Of a DNA stretch of 64,000 nucleotides, positions 55,201 through 63,342 are shown piece after piece; positions within the stretch are counted from its first letter, which is position 1; the number at the start of each line of letters is the position of its first letter. Under the pieces are notes generated by a model that was not told the DNA's origin, did not search any database, and saw nothing but the letters and a program-made list of their open reading frames with translations. The position numbers were made by a program, and so were the translations under genes. This DNA comes from Owenia fusiformis (taxonomy: Eukaryota > Annelida > Polychaeta > Sabellida > Oweniidae), in NCBI GenBank assembly GCA_903813345.2, contig CAIIXF020000001.1:15025915-15089914 (forward strand). Reading direction: 5' to 3'.

Positions 55201-58200
55201 TAAGACTCTCGAATGAACGAGTAGGCCTAGTACGTAGCCCGGTACGTAGTAGATTACATTACGTAAAAGTGTTTTAACCTAGTATGATATGTAGTCACAT
55301 CTGATGTGCAAAGAAGGATAGATCAAAAGGTCTTATAAAAACACAAAAGAACGTAATCAATCATGAGGAAAAAGAAAACAGATCCCCAATATCCCAAAGT
55401 ATGATCCAATGCACAAAGAGACAATGTCTAACAATCCAGCCTCTCCCAAAAGCCTACACATTCATTCCAGGATTCATTATCACAATCCAAATCAACAAAA
55501 CTATGGAACTTTTGTTGAGTACTCGTTGGAGAACATTATTAATAAATTAAAAAAGTGCATTCAGTCTCAATTGATATTTGACAGACAAAATCCAATATAA
55601 TCAACATATTAAACATAATGCCAAAACAATATTATTATTAGCAACGTATAAGCTCGTGTTCTTGATTAGGCTAGCATTCGCAAATTCAACTGCCGGCTGT
55701 CGGCTGACGACTCGACTGCCATCCCATGGCCAACTCATTTAAACATGAATATGAATAGTAGCAGCCTATGGCTTCGGGAATAGTACTTTTTAGAGGATAT
55801 TCCATCGGGGAAATAATTTACACTATTGCCCTCAATGGCAGTCACTATTTGTATACTATTCATATTTAAATGAGTTGGCCACAAAATAGAAATCAAATCG
55901 CAGTCAAATCGTCAGCCATCAGCCAGCAGTTGAATTCGCGAATGCTAGGTCTTTTCTTTATCCTGGATCGAGGGGATAGAATATAATACACTCACCTGTA
56001 AATGAAAATGATCTCTGCTCACTTTCATTCGGCCTGAACCAGCAGTCACACGCATTTTCATTGGTAAGACCACGTGGCCGATCGGTGATAGTAACCTGGA
56101 GAGAAGGAGGTGGTCGTGCAGTTGTAATAGGTAAGTTACGAGGAATGTTAATATACAGGGTGTCTCAAAAAAATGTACCCAAAAGTATATCAAGAGCACA
56201 GATAAACCAATCAATATTTTCAGACATTTTTTGCATGGTCATGTAGCCAAAACATGAAAGTTTTCTCCCCAATACACCATTTTTATTTCAGTCTTGTCTT
56301 TTTGATGCTTTAACCCTTGACCTTTTACACCACATAATCGATGTACCCTCTTATTTCGATGACAGCCTGTATCCTTACTGCTACATTGTTCATCACATTT
56401 GATAATAATTCTGGTAGAATGTTTTAGATTTCTCTTTGGATGTTGCCCTTAAGTTGTTCTAGGTCTTTTTGCTTGGAATGAACATTAAAACACTTCTTCA
56501 AATAGCCACAGAGAAAGATGTTTGAGGATGACGATGGCAGAACAAACACAGATAATCAGGGCAATTATCGTCAAATGATTCAGGAGTTACCTTCCAGAGT
56601 TAGACAGGCTAGCCTGGAGACCAAATCATATCCAAATGAAAACACAGTGGTCTCAAATTGGTACACAAACAAAAGCTACATTGGAATCCCAAGCAATGTA
56701 GTTTCTTGAACCTCTGACCTCTCTGTATAGGGGGGCTATAAGACATCGTGAGGGCCTCCCTATTCACCATATTTGACGGCCCATACTTTTTTCTCTGAGG
56801 CTATTTGAAGGACCATTTTTATGCTAAACCCAAGCTAAGAGACCTAGAACAACTTAAGACCAGCATCCGAACAGAAATCAAAACATTCCACCAGATATAT
56901 CAAATGTGATGAACAATGTAGTAGTAAGGATGCAGACTGTCATCGAAATACGAGGTTACATTGAATATGTGGTGTAAAAGGTTATGGGTTAAAGTATCAA
57001 AACGGCAAAACTGAATTAAAAACTGTGTATAGGGGAAAAAACTTTCATCTTTTATCTACAAGACCATGCAAAAAATGTCTGAAAATATTGATTGGTTTCT
57101 CTATGGTGTTGATATACTTTTGGGTACATTTTTTTGAGACACCCTATATGTACTCATTTTTGTGGTGACATATTGTTATGGTTTCTTACGTTTTCGTGGA
57201 CGATGTTCGGCATTCGGTGTCTGTTACAAATGGCAGGTGGAGACATTTTGCATGTTAAAGCCTTGCATCGATTTGAATTGAATATGTTATACATGTATGT
57301 CTTCGCTAATTACAAATAATAACGTCAATTTACTTTTGCGAGTTTCCAATCTGGACCAAAACCACAATCGTTCGGATTCATGTATATATCGGCTTGATGT
57401 ATCGCTCCATAATCTTCATAGATGAACGTATCGGCCTTGCTGCAAATACAGGAATCATTATTTAGACGCAGATGTTCCATATGTATTATCTGAGACCATC
57501 TATGTTAGTCTCAGGTATTATGTATGAAGCAAAACTGATCCTGAAAAGTGATACAGGAACGAACATTTCCGGGTCTTTTCACAATTGATCTGAGTGGTAC
57601 ATGGTCAACTCGGACCCTAGTTAACTCGGACACTAGTCAACTCGGACCCTAGTCAACTCAGACACTAGTCAACTCGGACCCTAGTTAACTTGGACCCTAG
57701 TGAACTCGGACCCTAGTTAACTCGGACCCTAGATTACAACTCTAGATTATAAGTTCCCAGTTGTGGGTTGAACCATGATATTTGGCAAATCAATGTACCT
57801 TTGGATAAGCTTTAAAATGATATACATGTATGACACATTCTATGGAGACATTGGTAATGGTATATGTCTGCCTGAGGGCATACTTTCGCGACACCCTGTA
57901 ATACCTGTATATCCAATTTTCACACGATTCGAAAAATCATGTCAATGTACACATTACAGCGTGTAATGCCTTGGTCACATTTGCTCCGATTTTCACTACG
58001 GCGCCCGGCCGATTGAGTATTTTGTTCAAAATTGAATACAATATTGAACAAAACACTCAATCGGCCGGGCGCCGGTCGATGGATCGGAGCAAATGTGACC
58101 AAGGCATTAATGTCGATATAATGCTCCATATGAATTATCAATTCTTACTCGTTTATTTGAAAATTTCCATCTAATCGGCGCCTGTAAAGTGTACCAAGAT

Positions 58201-58687
58201 GACCATAAAGAGAGATATAAATTTTACAATCTGTACCGGCAAAGAATTCGTCAGCTGTGTGGATATTGACATGGTAGACGTATGACGTCACTCCACCTGT
58301 GAAAGTAAAGGATAAAAGAAATATGTTTCAATATGTAATTAGTTCATTTTGAAAATGTATAATGTAAGCGTTAAGAGCAAAATATTGGAGGTGAATTTTT
58401 TTGGAAAAATCAAATTGAGAATATTTTTTTCTTGTCTTAAAATAGTACATGTAGTTATAATATCAAATATCTACAAAAATCTGCACAGATTTCCAAAAGA
58501 AAATGTACGATTAGTTTGGAATCGTGTTACGGTAAAAATACATATAATATTGTAGATTGTACAATTATTCTTGAGTTATTGTAATATCATGGTATTGTCA
58601 CTATTTTTAAAGTGATACAAAGGGTTACCAATGCAACTTACCCACAGCAATTGCTAATAATACCAGAATTGCATTTATAAACGCCAT
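36106..58687 (-). CDS. Gene A: membrane-anchored PLAT-TSP1x3-ChtBD2-C-type lectin mucin-like protein, complete
   Basis: Ten exons (58687-58642, 58296-58149, 57439-57334, 56095-55996, 55131-54653, 53259-53034, 47665-47488, 45718-45602, 45049-44937, 37253-36106) sum to 2661 nt, 886 residues plus stop, with all phases consistent. Domains by residue: signal peptide 1-16; PLAT about 18-130; TSP1 repeats about 137-303; chitin-binding type 2 about 305-368; C-type lectin about 370-504; Thr/Pro mucin stalk about 506-750; membrane helix about 815-838; basic cytoplasmic tail of 48. It is thus a predicted type I surface protein with two potential glycan-binding domains held off the membrane by a stalk. 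The lectin domain has the canonical cysteines but no EPN or QPD calcium motif. The tail has no recognised signalling motif. I know no named protein with this architecture. An innate recognition or adhesion role is inference. Confidence 0.88.
37457..40436. repeat. 3-kb foldback complex
   Basis: 37457-37600 (GTACGGCGGC...CTTGCGGTCTCCGTACGGCG) is inverted at 40312-40436. 38390-38640 (GTTCCATTAAAACCTT...TTTTGGTCCCCAGATGTGAG) is inverted at about 40050-40270. A partial third copy lies at 37755-37930. It occupies the 3' part of gene A intron 9, starting about 200 bp from exon 10. Confidence 0.78.
38648..38842. repeat. Inverted repeat with AAAACGCCCCGTT arms
   Basis: TGTTCGAAATTGACCAAAAC...CTTCCAAAACGCCCC is inverted after a spacer of about 50 bp. 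Nested in the 37.5-40.4 kb complex; GACCAAAACGCC recurs nearby. Confidence 0.8.
42600..43890. repeat. Tandem array, about 165-bp unit, 8 units
   Basis: Units contain TTTTGG(T/C)GGCCATCTTGGATTT, then GATTTAGACATAAATGAAATC, then CACTGTTCTTAA. Anchors recur about every 165-168 bp. Divergent, non-coding, in gene A intron 9. Confidence 0.88.
44551..44890. repeat. Hairpin element, copy type II
   Basis: The palindrome at 44551-44688 is followed by TATTACGATTCGAACATG and TTATGACGTCACACATTAC, a perfect CRE. Flanking sequences CCTATCGTCTTGAA (about 44524) and CCTATCGTCATGAA (about 44898) form a near-perfect direct repeat. The right edge lies within 50 bp of gene A exon 9. Confidence 0.82.
44937..45049 (-). 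CDS. Gene A exon 9: end of C-type lectin domain
   Basis: Phase 2 to 1. WSAMGPNEPGTCASVVLSGG and RGCSTAYRYICEK give the last three lectin cysteines. The sugar-site triplet is not EPN or QPD, and the usual WND is replaced by YWKD. Acceptor CTTCCAG, donor AAGG|GTAATA. Confidence 0.87.
45602..45718 (-). CDS. Gene A exon 8: middle of C-type lectin domain
   Basis: Phase 2 to 2. HLIGLYMGSSLSNFYWVDGT corresponds to the W/L-IGL...W-x-DG core of lectin domains. Its acceptor lies about 20 bp from the arm of a foldback repeat. Confidence 0.88.
45740..46763. repeat. Foldback element abutting gene A exon 8
   Basis: CACACCGGAATAGCCTGACAAC and following sequence to about 45830 are inverted at 46690-46763. 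The left end is about 20 bp from the exon 8 acceptor. Gene A intron 7. Confidence 0.78.
47488..47665 (-). CDS. Gene A exon 7: first part of C-type lectin domain
   Basis: Phase 1 to 2. KICNGWVTDPNTGHQYLVVS and SAQAICVNQDANLVSIGDSA match the N-terminal C-type lectin signature (C-x-x-GW, then A-x-x-C-x-x-x-x-A-x-L-V-S-I). Donor CA|GTGAGT. Confidence 0.9.
47762..48381. repeat. Foldback element, about 100-bp arms
   Basis: GTACTTTCTGGGCATAAATA...TTTTCTTTCAAGT pairs with the inverse ending AGAAAGTACCCATG. It lies in gene A intron 6, about 100 bp from exon 7. Confidence 0.7.
48468..48800. repeat. Hairpin element, copy type I
   Basis: The palindrome at 48468-48584 has about 40-bp arms (CAGTTATGTCC-TATCATTGA...ATGCCTGAGGTCTGTC). 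Downstream are GACGCCACGTGTCTGTGTG and a perfect CRE TGACGTCA at 48683-48690. Gene A intron 6. Confidence 0.8.
49030..49370. repeat. Direct duplication, left copy
   Basis: ATATCATATTTGAAATGTA...CATAGACCCCATTTTACAAA...AACTGGTAACTACCTACTCGC recurs at 50040-50420 with roughly 80% similarity by eye. Gene A intron 6. Confidence 0.82.
50040..50420. repeat. Direct duplication, right copy
   Basis: Copy of 49030-49370, about 1 kb apart. Non-coding. Confidence 0.82.
51310..51700. repeat. Two-unit tandem repeat, about 215 bp
   Basis: GTGCACTGACTTTTGCAATG...CTTGGTCC...ATTATTCGCCCAA-like segments occur twice, at about 51355 and 51558. No gene recognised. Confidence 0.7.
51891..52022. repeat. Hairpin element
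   Basis: ATTGAATGATTTGAAGTGCAA with its inverse at 51997-52022; the loop contains GAACGAGACGAAGTCGAGTG. Part of a run of repeats in gene A intron 6. Confidence 0.8.
52760..52944. mobile_element. Small TIR element, CAGGCCCGTAG family, copy 2
   Basis: Right end intact (GGCTACGGGCCTG), left end altered by a few bases. 5-bp duplication AATTG (52755-52759, 52945-52949). The interior shares GGTGAAAAACTGCATGATTT with copy 1. It lies in gene A intron 6. Confidence 0.82.
53034..53259 (-). CDS. Gene A exon 6: end of TSP1-3 and chitin-binding type-2 domain
   Basis: It starts TRSCNENSCCP, completing the third TSP1 after ...GPSIE of exon 5. A peritrophin-A-like domain follows (CDDMPSGLYQSCESCNQYIS, then CPVKDPITGERLEWDNNLKA) with the usual Cys spacing and aromatic positions. 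The donor splits the codon of the final Cys. Confidence 0.9.
54372..54400. mobile_element. Solitary mariner-type terminal sequence
   Basis: TACGAGGGGTGATCCAAAAG resembles a mariner terminal repeat preceded by TA, but no matching inverse end was found nearby. Gene A intron 5. Confidence 0.4.
54653..55131 (-). CDS. Gene A exon 5: three TSP1 repeats (third incomplete)
   Basis: 479 nt, phase 1 to 0. Three thrombospondin type 1 repeats in tandem: WGSYGNFSACTTSCGEGTQ, FGSWSNYSVCSVSCGGGIQ, YGPWSDFGECSKTCGGGTQ, each with R-x-R or R-x-C strands. The third repeat's last cysteines are in exon 6. Confidence 0.95.
55671..55948. repeat. Foldback element, about 95-bp arms
   Basis: CTAGCATTCGCAAATTCAAC...GGCCAACTCATTTAAA pairs with its inverse. 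It is compact at 278 bp and lies in gene A intron 4, about 50 bp from exon 4. Confidence 0.88.
55996..56095 (-). CDS. Gene A exon 4: end of PLAT domain
   Basis: Phase 0 to 1, acceptor TTCTCTCCAG. VTITDRPRGLTNENACDCWF supplies the last PLAT strands and the terminal C-x-x-W-F/L pattern. Too short to be prominent as an ORF, but all phases fit. Confidence 0.8.
56156..57146. mobile_element. Foldback mariner-derived element, family 2, copy 2
   Basis: Flanked by TA (56154-56155, 57147-57148). Ends CAGGGTGTCTCAAAAAAATG. Each arm, read inward to end, encodes a decayed transposase C-terminus (LEQLK-x-N/S-I-R, then SNVMNNV-x-VR-x-Q-x-VIE). It lies within gene A intron 3. Confidence 0.85.
57160..57262. 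repeat. Dispersed repeat R1 copy
   Basis: GTGGTGACATATTGTTATGG...GTTACAAATGGCAGGTGG, then AGACATTTTGCATGTTAAAG. Immediately right of a family-2 mariner element, in gene A intron 3. Confidence 0.65.
57334..57439 (-). CDS. Gene A exon 3: second part of PLAT domain
   Basis: Phase 2 to 0. KADTFIYEDYGAIHQADIYM and GFGPDWKLAKV match the F-x-V/I...lG-x-l...P-x-W-x-L-x-x-V half of PLAT domains. Confidence 0.86.
57606..57732. repeat. 16-bp tandem repeat, 8 units
   Basis: Unit AACTCGGACCCTAGTT with C/A and C/T variants. Gene A intron 2. Confidence 0.93.
57965..58107. repeat. Near-perfect hairpin element, about 60-bp arms
   Basis: AATGCCTTGGTCACATTTGC...GGCGC...CCGGCCGATTGAGT pairs with its inverse across ATTGAATACAATATTGAA. 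It lies in gene A intron 2, 40 bp from exon 2, and is GC-rich relative to surroundings. Confidence 0.92.
58149..58296 (-). CDS. Gene A exon 2: first half of PLAT domain
   Basis: Encodes YVYHVNIHTADEFFAGTDCK and IYISLYGHLGTLYRRRLDG, matching the PLAT/LH2 start (hydrophobic strand, T-A/G-D, AGTD, V/I-Y-I-x-LYG-x-x-G). Donor CGA|GTAAGA gives phase 2. Confidence 0.86.
58642..58687 (-). CDS. Gene A exon 1: signal peptide
   Basis: ATG followed by MAFINAILVLLAIAVG, a compact signal peptide, then donor G|GTAAGT. One leftover base joins GT of exon 2 to make Gly. Confidence 0.85.
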
Positions 58688-59818
58688 ATTGGAAAGTTGT
58701 TGTTGAAAATGTTGAATCAACACATGGCCAAGTTTAAGTACTCTATAGACTGATAAGAATAACATTAATCATTCTTTTTTGCATATTTTTGATATGTGCC
58801 CCCTCTTATTTTTTAAATTTGCAAAAAGACTGTATCGGTATAACTTCATTAATCATGCTTTTGAGTCAAGTTGAGAAGTTGATATTAAAAAGATTTCATA
58901 ACTTTTATTATGCCGAGAATTTATTCACTATGGCGTTGTTTTTCAAAAATGTTATAACTAAATTTGTCTATTATCATGTCTTATCATTTAGGACCCAAAT
59001 TGCAAAAAATAATAAGATGATTATTTGGTTTTCGTTGTTTTATTGTATCTCTTTAGTCTTATAAAACTACAAAATCATTGCTCCCATTTGCTTCTTCTAG
59101 GAAATCACATCTCAATCTCATCCTTATTGTTGTGCTATTTTTTCGTTGAAACAGCTCCAAAGATGGAATGAATGGGCGTATGTATTTCATAGGAAAGCAT
59201 CTCACATATTTAATGTTTAGTAATAGCTTCATGATACAGGAGTCGTTCAAAATATTCTGCGGGAAATATTTTCAAACAATCGTGTTGTCCAGCTGCATGT
59301 TTTCTACAATACAGAAATCAAGACCGCGATATACCTATTAAAACAAAGGTAAAAATATAAACCCAGAATATATAAAACAAACTGCAATGATATGAAGCTG
59401 GACACATAATGGGAATGGAACATATAGGGATACTGTTCGCAACTGATGACGCAAGGTTGAAAGCACACCAAACAACACGTTTAGCTTTTCTCACACTAGT
59501 AACATGAAACGAGGACCTTTGGATCAAACCCTTCGAAAATGAACAAAAGTACTGTAGGTCCACAATCATTTTGTAATAAGATCAACGCTACAAAATCTGT
59601 CTGAGTTGTAAATGTACTTATTTTGAGTCATTGTTTCATTATTTTTTTGTTTCAAAGGGCATAAAAGTGCAATGTGTTTAAAACGTTCATGAATACTTAA
59701 AACGTTTTATTTTTTCTTAAAAACACTTAACAATTATATATTCAGGAATGTCTGGCGGATGACTAGTGTGTCGATCAACGTTTATGGAACAATTTAAAAG
59801 AATTAAAAATAATGCTCC
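58688..59818. other. Upstream region of gene A
   Basis: Expected to contain the gene A promoter. AT-rich; no gene or distinct motif seen. Confidence 0.45.
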
Positions 59819-60845
59819 AAAGGATTGGTATCGATATGGTGAACTTTTTAAACACATGCTTCTCTTAAACCAGTCATAGAAAAATTCTGAAAATTTTACA
59901 CATCGTCAGTGGTCATCTATTAAATGGTAACAATATAATTAATTTGAAAAATAAATATTTTTTTCTCTTTATTGTTTTAGAAACCACACCAGGCACCACC
60001 TTTGGTCTTGGTATCATATGTTTGGAATAAATATATCCGAACCTCATTGGAACAAAATGTCATAAACACAACGTGTTTAGGTCTCTCAATATTGTAATTG
60101 TACAAAGGAATTTTTTAAATCTATTTTGGGGGTTTGTTTTAATTTTTTTAATACTTTTTCAACCAAAATCAACCAAAAGGAGTGGTATCGATAAGGTGAA
60201 CTTTTTGAACACACGTTTCTCTTAAACCAGCCATAAAATAATCTAAAAAATTAACACATCGTCAATTTATATTGGGGGGATTTTGTTTTAATTTTTTGAA
60301 TACTTTTTAAAATCAACCAAAGATTCCTTTGTATAACTATAATATTGAGAGCCCTAAAACATGTTGTATATGCTATTTTGTTCCAACAAGGTTCGGAAAG
60401 ACATTTTATTTCATTCTCAAGAATTGGTAGAAGGGAGCAAAAACAATTGCAAAACAAAAACAGATTTTTTTCAATGATTGGTTTAAGAGAAAAACATTTT
60501 TGAATTCAGTTCACCTTATCGATACCTATCCTATCCTTTGTATAACTATAATATTGAGAGGTCTTATAAGAAAATGTTGTATATGCTATTCTGTTCCAAC
60601 AAGGTTCGGAAAGATATTTTATTTCGGCATTCTCAAGAATTGGTAGAAAGGAACAAAAAACAATTGCACTTAAAATGTTAACAAAAACAGTTATATAAGA
60701 TATATATAAATAAAATTCGCATTTAATTGTTGTCAGTAAGTCAACATTACATAAAGGACCGTGTTTTTTAAACAATGTTTTCAATAATTGGTTTAAGATA
60801 AAAACATTGTTGAATTCAGTTCACCATATCGATACCAATCCTTTG
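59819..60845. repeat. Nested inverted and direct repeat cluster
   Basis: AAAGGATTGGTATCGATATGG at the left end is inverted at the right end. Internal direct copies of CTTTGTATAACTATAATATT...GTTCCAACAAGGTTCGGAAA lie at about 60328 and 60537. No coding signal. Confidence 0.82.
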
Positions 60846-62139
60846 AATTGTACAGAAAGAAGACCCAAAACCAAAAATCAGAGCCGCGCAAAATTGTATC
60901 AGTTTCTCAATATCTATGGAATCAACCAACTGCTGGAATTTTTTACTTACACACAGAGTTTGTCATTAAATCATTAATTTACTACTTACATGAAACTTGT
61001 TTTACACATTACAAAAAAGGTTCAGGACGACGATGAAATATAGCGTATATGCTTCTATTGGACAAAGATGATGCTCTTTACAACGAGTACCATATGTGAC
61101 GTATTTATCCTATTAATTAAGGAGTGCAGCTTCTGTGAAAGTGTTCGACAAGTGTTACCAAATGTTACAAGTTTGAAAAACATGCGGTCCATAGTGACCT
61201 CCACATAAGGGTTACCTCTTAAATGACAGACAATGAAAAGATCAGACAAGATATTGTTATTTTTGTGGTGGATTCGGGTTTTGCTGTCCAATATTTTGTA
61301 TCCTCCAAACATTAAGATGTCATCAATGCACATAAATGATTTCAAACAATTATTTTCAGAAATGAGACTAATTAAATTAAGTATTTAAATGATTGTTATA
61401 TAAAATCTCAATTTTATCGAATTTTTTAGTAAATTAAATATGTTGAGCATGTGTTGGAGGATACAAAACATATGGACATTATAAAACGTGTTATTTTTTA
61501 ATGAGTACTACATATCTACAACCCCTTTTGAGAGATGGTCGGAAACATAATTTATTAACCAGTTAGAAATTATCGACGTACTTGATGCATATTCTGCTAT
61601 GTTGTTGTCCGAGTCTCCATAGCAAAATTTGATTTTTTTGTCAAAAATCACAATTCAAGCTATTTTTAAGAAGCAATATGTTTAATATATATATCGCATG
61701 GTCATGGTAAACAGTTGTGTTGACATCACGATAGCACATATATAATGTCGTTTATATCAATACACTTGGCGCAGGATGTGGTGGACCTAGAATAGCAGAA
61801 TTCATGGCCGGATTTCAAAAATATCAATTATCGTAAATTTGCCCTTATGTACGAAATATAAGAGAAGATAATATTTATTTAACGTCGGTTTTCATGTACA
61901 GGCAACATATTAGCGCAAGCGCTATTCTCCGACTAGTGTATAATAAAATATATGGTAAAAAGTGTAACAGATATTAAAAATACATGCATACAATAATTTG
62001 ACAGAGACATCTATAAGACTTTATGACTAGAATAAAATTGATACACAGTAAAGACTGGCTAAATGACTGAGACATCTAGTGACTATAGTTTATAAAAATT
62101 GAGTGAATAGAAATTATTTGCAACTGCACATAGCACATT
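60846..62139. other. Intergenic, no gene seen
   Basis: Short open frames only, without recognisable domains or splice context. Confidence 0.45.
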
Positions 62140-63115
62140 TACAATCCTGACCCTCCAAATGGGAGATTAAACGTTTGAACTCTCCCAGGGAAATAGCCAA
62201 TCTGCATTTATTGGAGAGGCTGTTCCAAATGAAAGCAGCATCCACTCTGAGTGTTTCCATAGCGAGAACTACGGTATGGAGGGACATTGATTGTTTTGGT
62301 TGATCTTAAGGAGTATCCATGAGTGTTAGTTTGAAATAAATCTGACAAGTAAGATGGACACGTGCCTTTAATGATTTCACGAGGTTTCAATTGCGATTTG
62401 TCGCATTCGACTGAATGTCAGAGTGGGGCCTCAGATTTAACAAGTAGTTCTTCATAGCTAGACTTGTAATCATTATGAACAAATCTGAGACATCGTTTCA
62501 TTTTGCCTGAATTGAGTTTACCACAGTGATGTCATATGGTTGGGCAATAATTGAAGCAGGACAGGATAAATGCCTTGAAGATGACCATTCGGGTATTTAC
62601 ATCCAGGTGTTTAGAGATTCTCTTAACCCCGGGGGGTTCACTTCAAATAACAGCCTGTCTTGCTACTTTGAGACATAGGCCTATATCTTTGACATGTACG
62701 TTAAAATTAAGTTGATTATCAATGGTAATAATACCTTGAATGTTAACATTATCTTCAGTTTTGATAGTTTTACCACTAAAAGTCAGTTCAGAGGGTGCAC
62801 CAGTTTTACAAGGCTTTAAAAACATACACTGAAACTTTTCAGGGTTTGCTACCATTTTGTTCGAGTTAAACTAGCCTATGTGACAGCTTGCATCAGTTTG
62901 GCCTTCACTTGGTCCATGGTTTCACCCGCAAAACATATAGACCAGTATTGTCGTCAGCATAGTTATAGATACTCATATCTTTCATTACTCGAGATATGGG
63001 AAGTTGCCTACACTTCTTTTGAAAGCCCATGAATATGGAAAGTTTCAATCTTTCCAAATAGCTATAGTAAAATGCAATTTGTGCTAGGAATAAATTTAAA
63101 ACTCCCGGCAAAATT
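62140..63115 (-). pseudogene. Degenerate non-LTR retrotransposon (LINE) reverse transcriptase fragment
   Basis: On the minus strand in broken frames: NYADDNTGLYV (RT catalytic YADD, 62950-62961), ANPEKFQCMFL, then IQGIITIDNQLNFNVHVKD, matching the RT palm-to-thumb region. LKPREIIKGTCPSYLSDLF and YSLRSTKTINVP follow, typical of LINE C-termini. Stops and frameshifts interrupt it and the 5' part is absent, so it is a dead, 5'-truncated copy. It ends just upstream of the Y-box gene promoter. Confidence 0.85.
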
Positions 63116-63122
63116 TACAAGT

Positions 63123-63130
63123 TTACGTCA
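63123..63130 (+). promoter_or_regulatory. CRE/ATF-like site
   Basis: TTACGTCA, one mismatch from the CRE, lies 10 bp upstream of the Y-box in the presumed promoter of the Y-box protein gene. Sequence match only. Confidence 0.3.
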
Positions 63131-63139
63131 TATTAGTTC

Positions 63140-63151
63140 TTAGCCAATCAG
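63140..63151 (-). promoter_or_regulatory. Perfect Y-box / inverted CCAAT motif
   Basis: TTAGCCAATCAG on the plus strand reads CTGATTGGCTAA on the minus strand, a full match to the Y-box consensus (CTGATTGG followed by YY). It lies about 130 bp upstream of the Y-box gene's ATG. Y-box sites are bound by NF-Y and were the sites by which Y-box proteins were first named. Confidence 0.6.
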
Positions 63152-63281
63152 CTTTAGAGATGCTTGCGTTCATAGGCAGCATGTTGCGCTAATCTACAGC
63201 AGTGAGAACAAAAGCAAACTGCATGTGAGTCCAGTGGCGAAAGGACACCAACAATTTACCATCTTTTTACCATCTTGAATC

Positions 63282-63342
63282 ATGTCCGACTCCGAGAAAC
63301 AACAGGAGGAGAAGCCAGAAGTTGCCGAGAAGAAAGTGCTAG
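63282..63342 (+). CDS. Y-box protein exon 1
   Basis: Start ATG and 20 codons, then donor AG|GTTAGT, phase 1. The Lys/Glu-rich leader ends KKVL, directly before the conserved A-x-K-V-x-GTVKWFN start. Confidence 0.9.

Noticed and set aside
57606-57732. CRISPR-like short regular repeats
   Set aside because: The 16-bp units are contiguous without spacers, in an animal intron; a plain tandem repeat.
57880-57900. CGACACCCTGTAATA as an end of a family-1 or family-2 mariner element
   Set aside because: A single short match without a partner TIR; probably a small relic at most.
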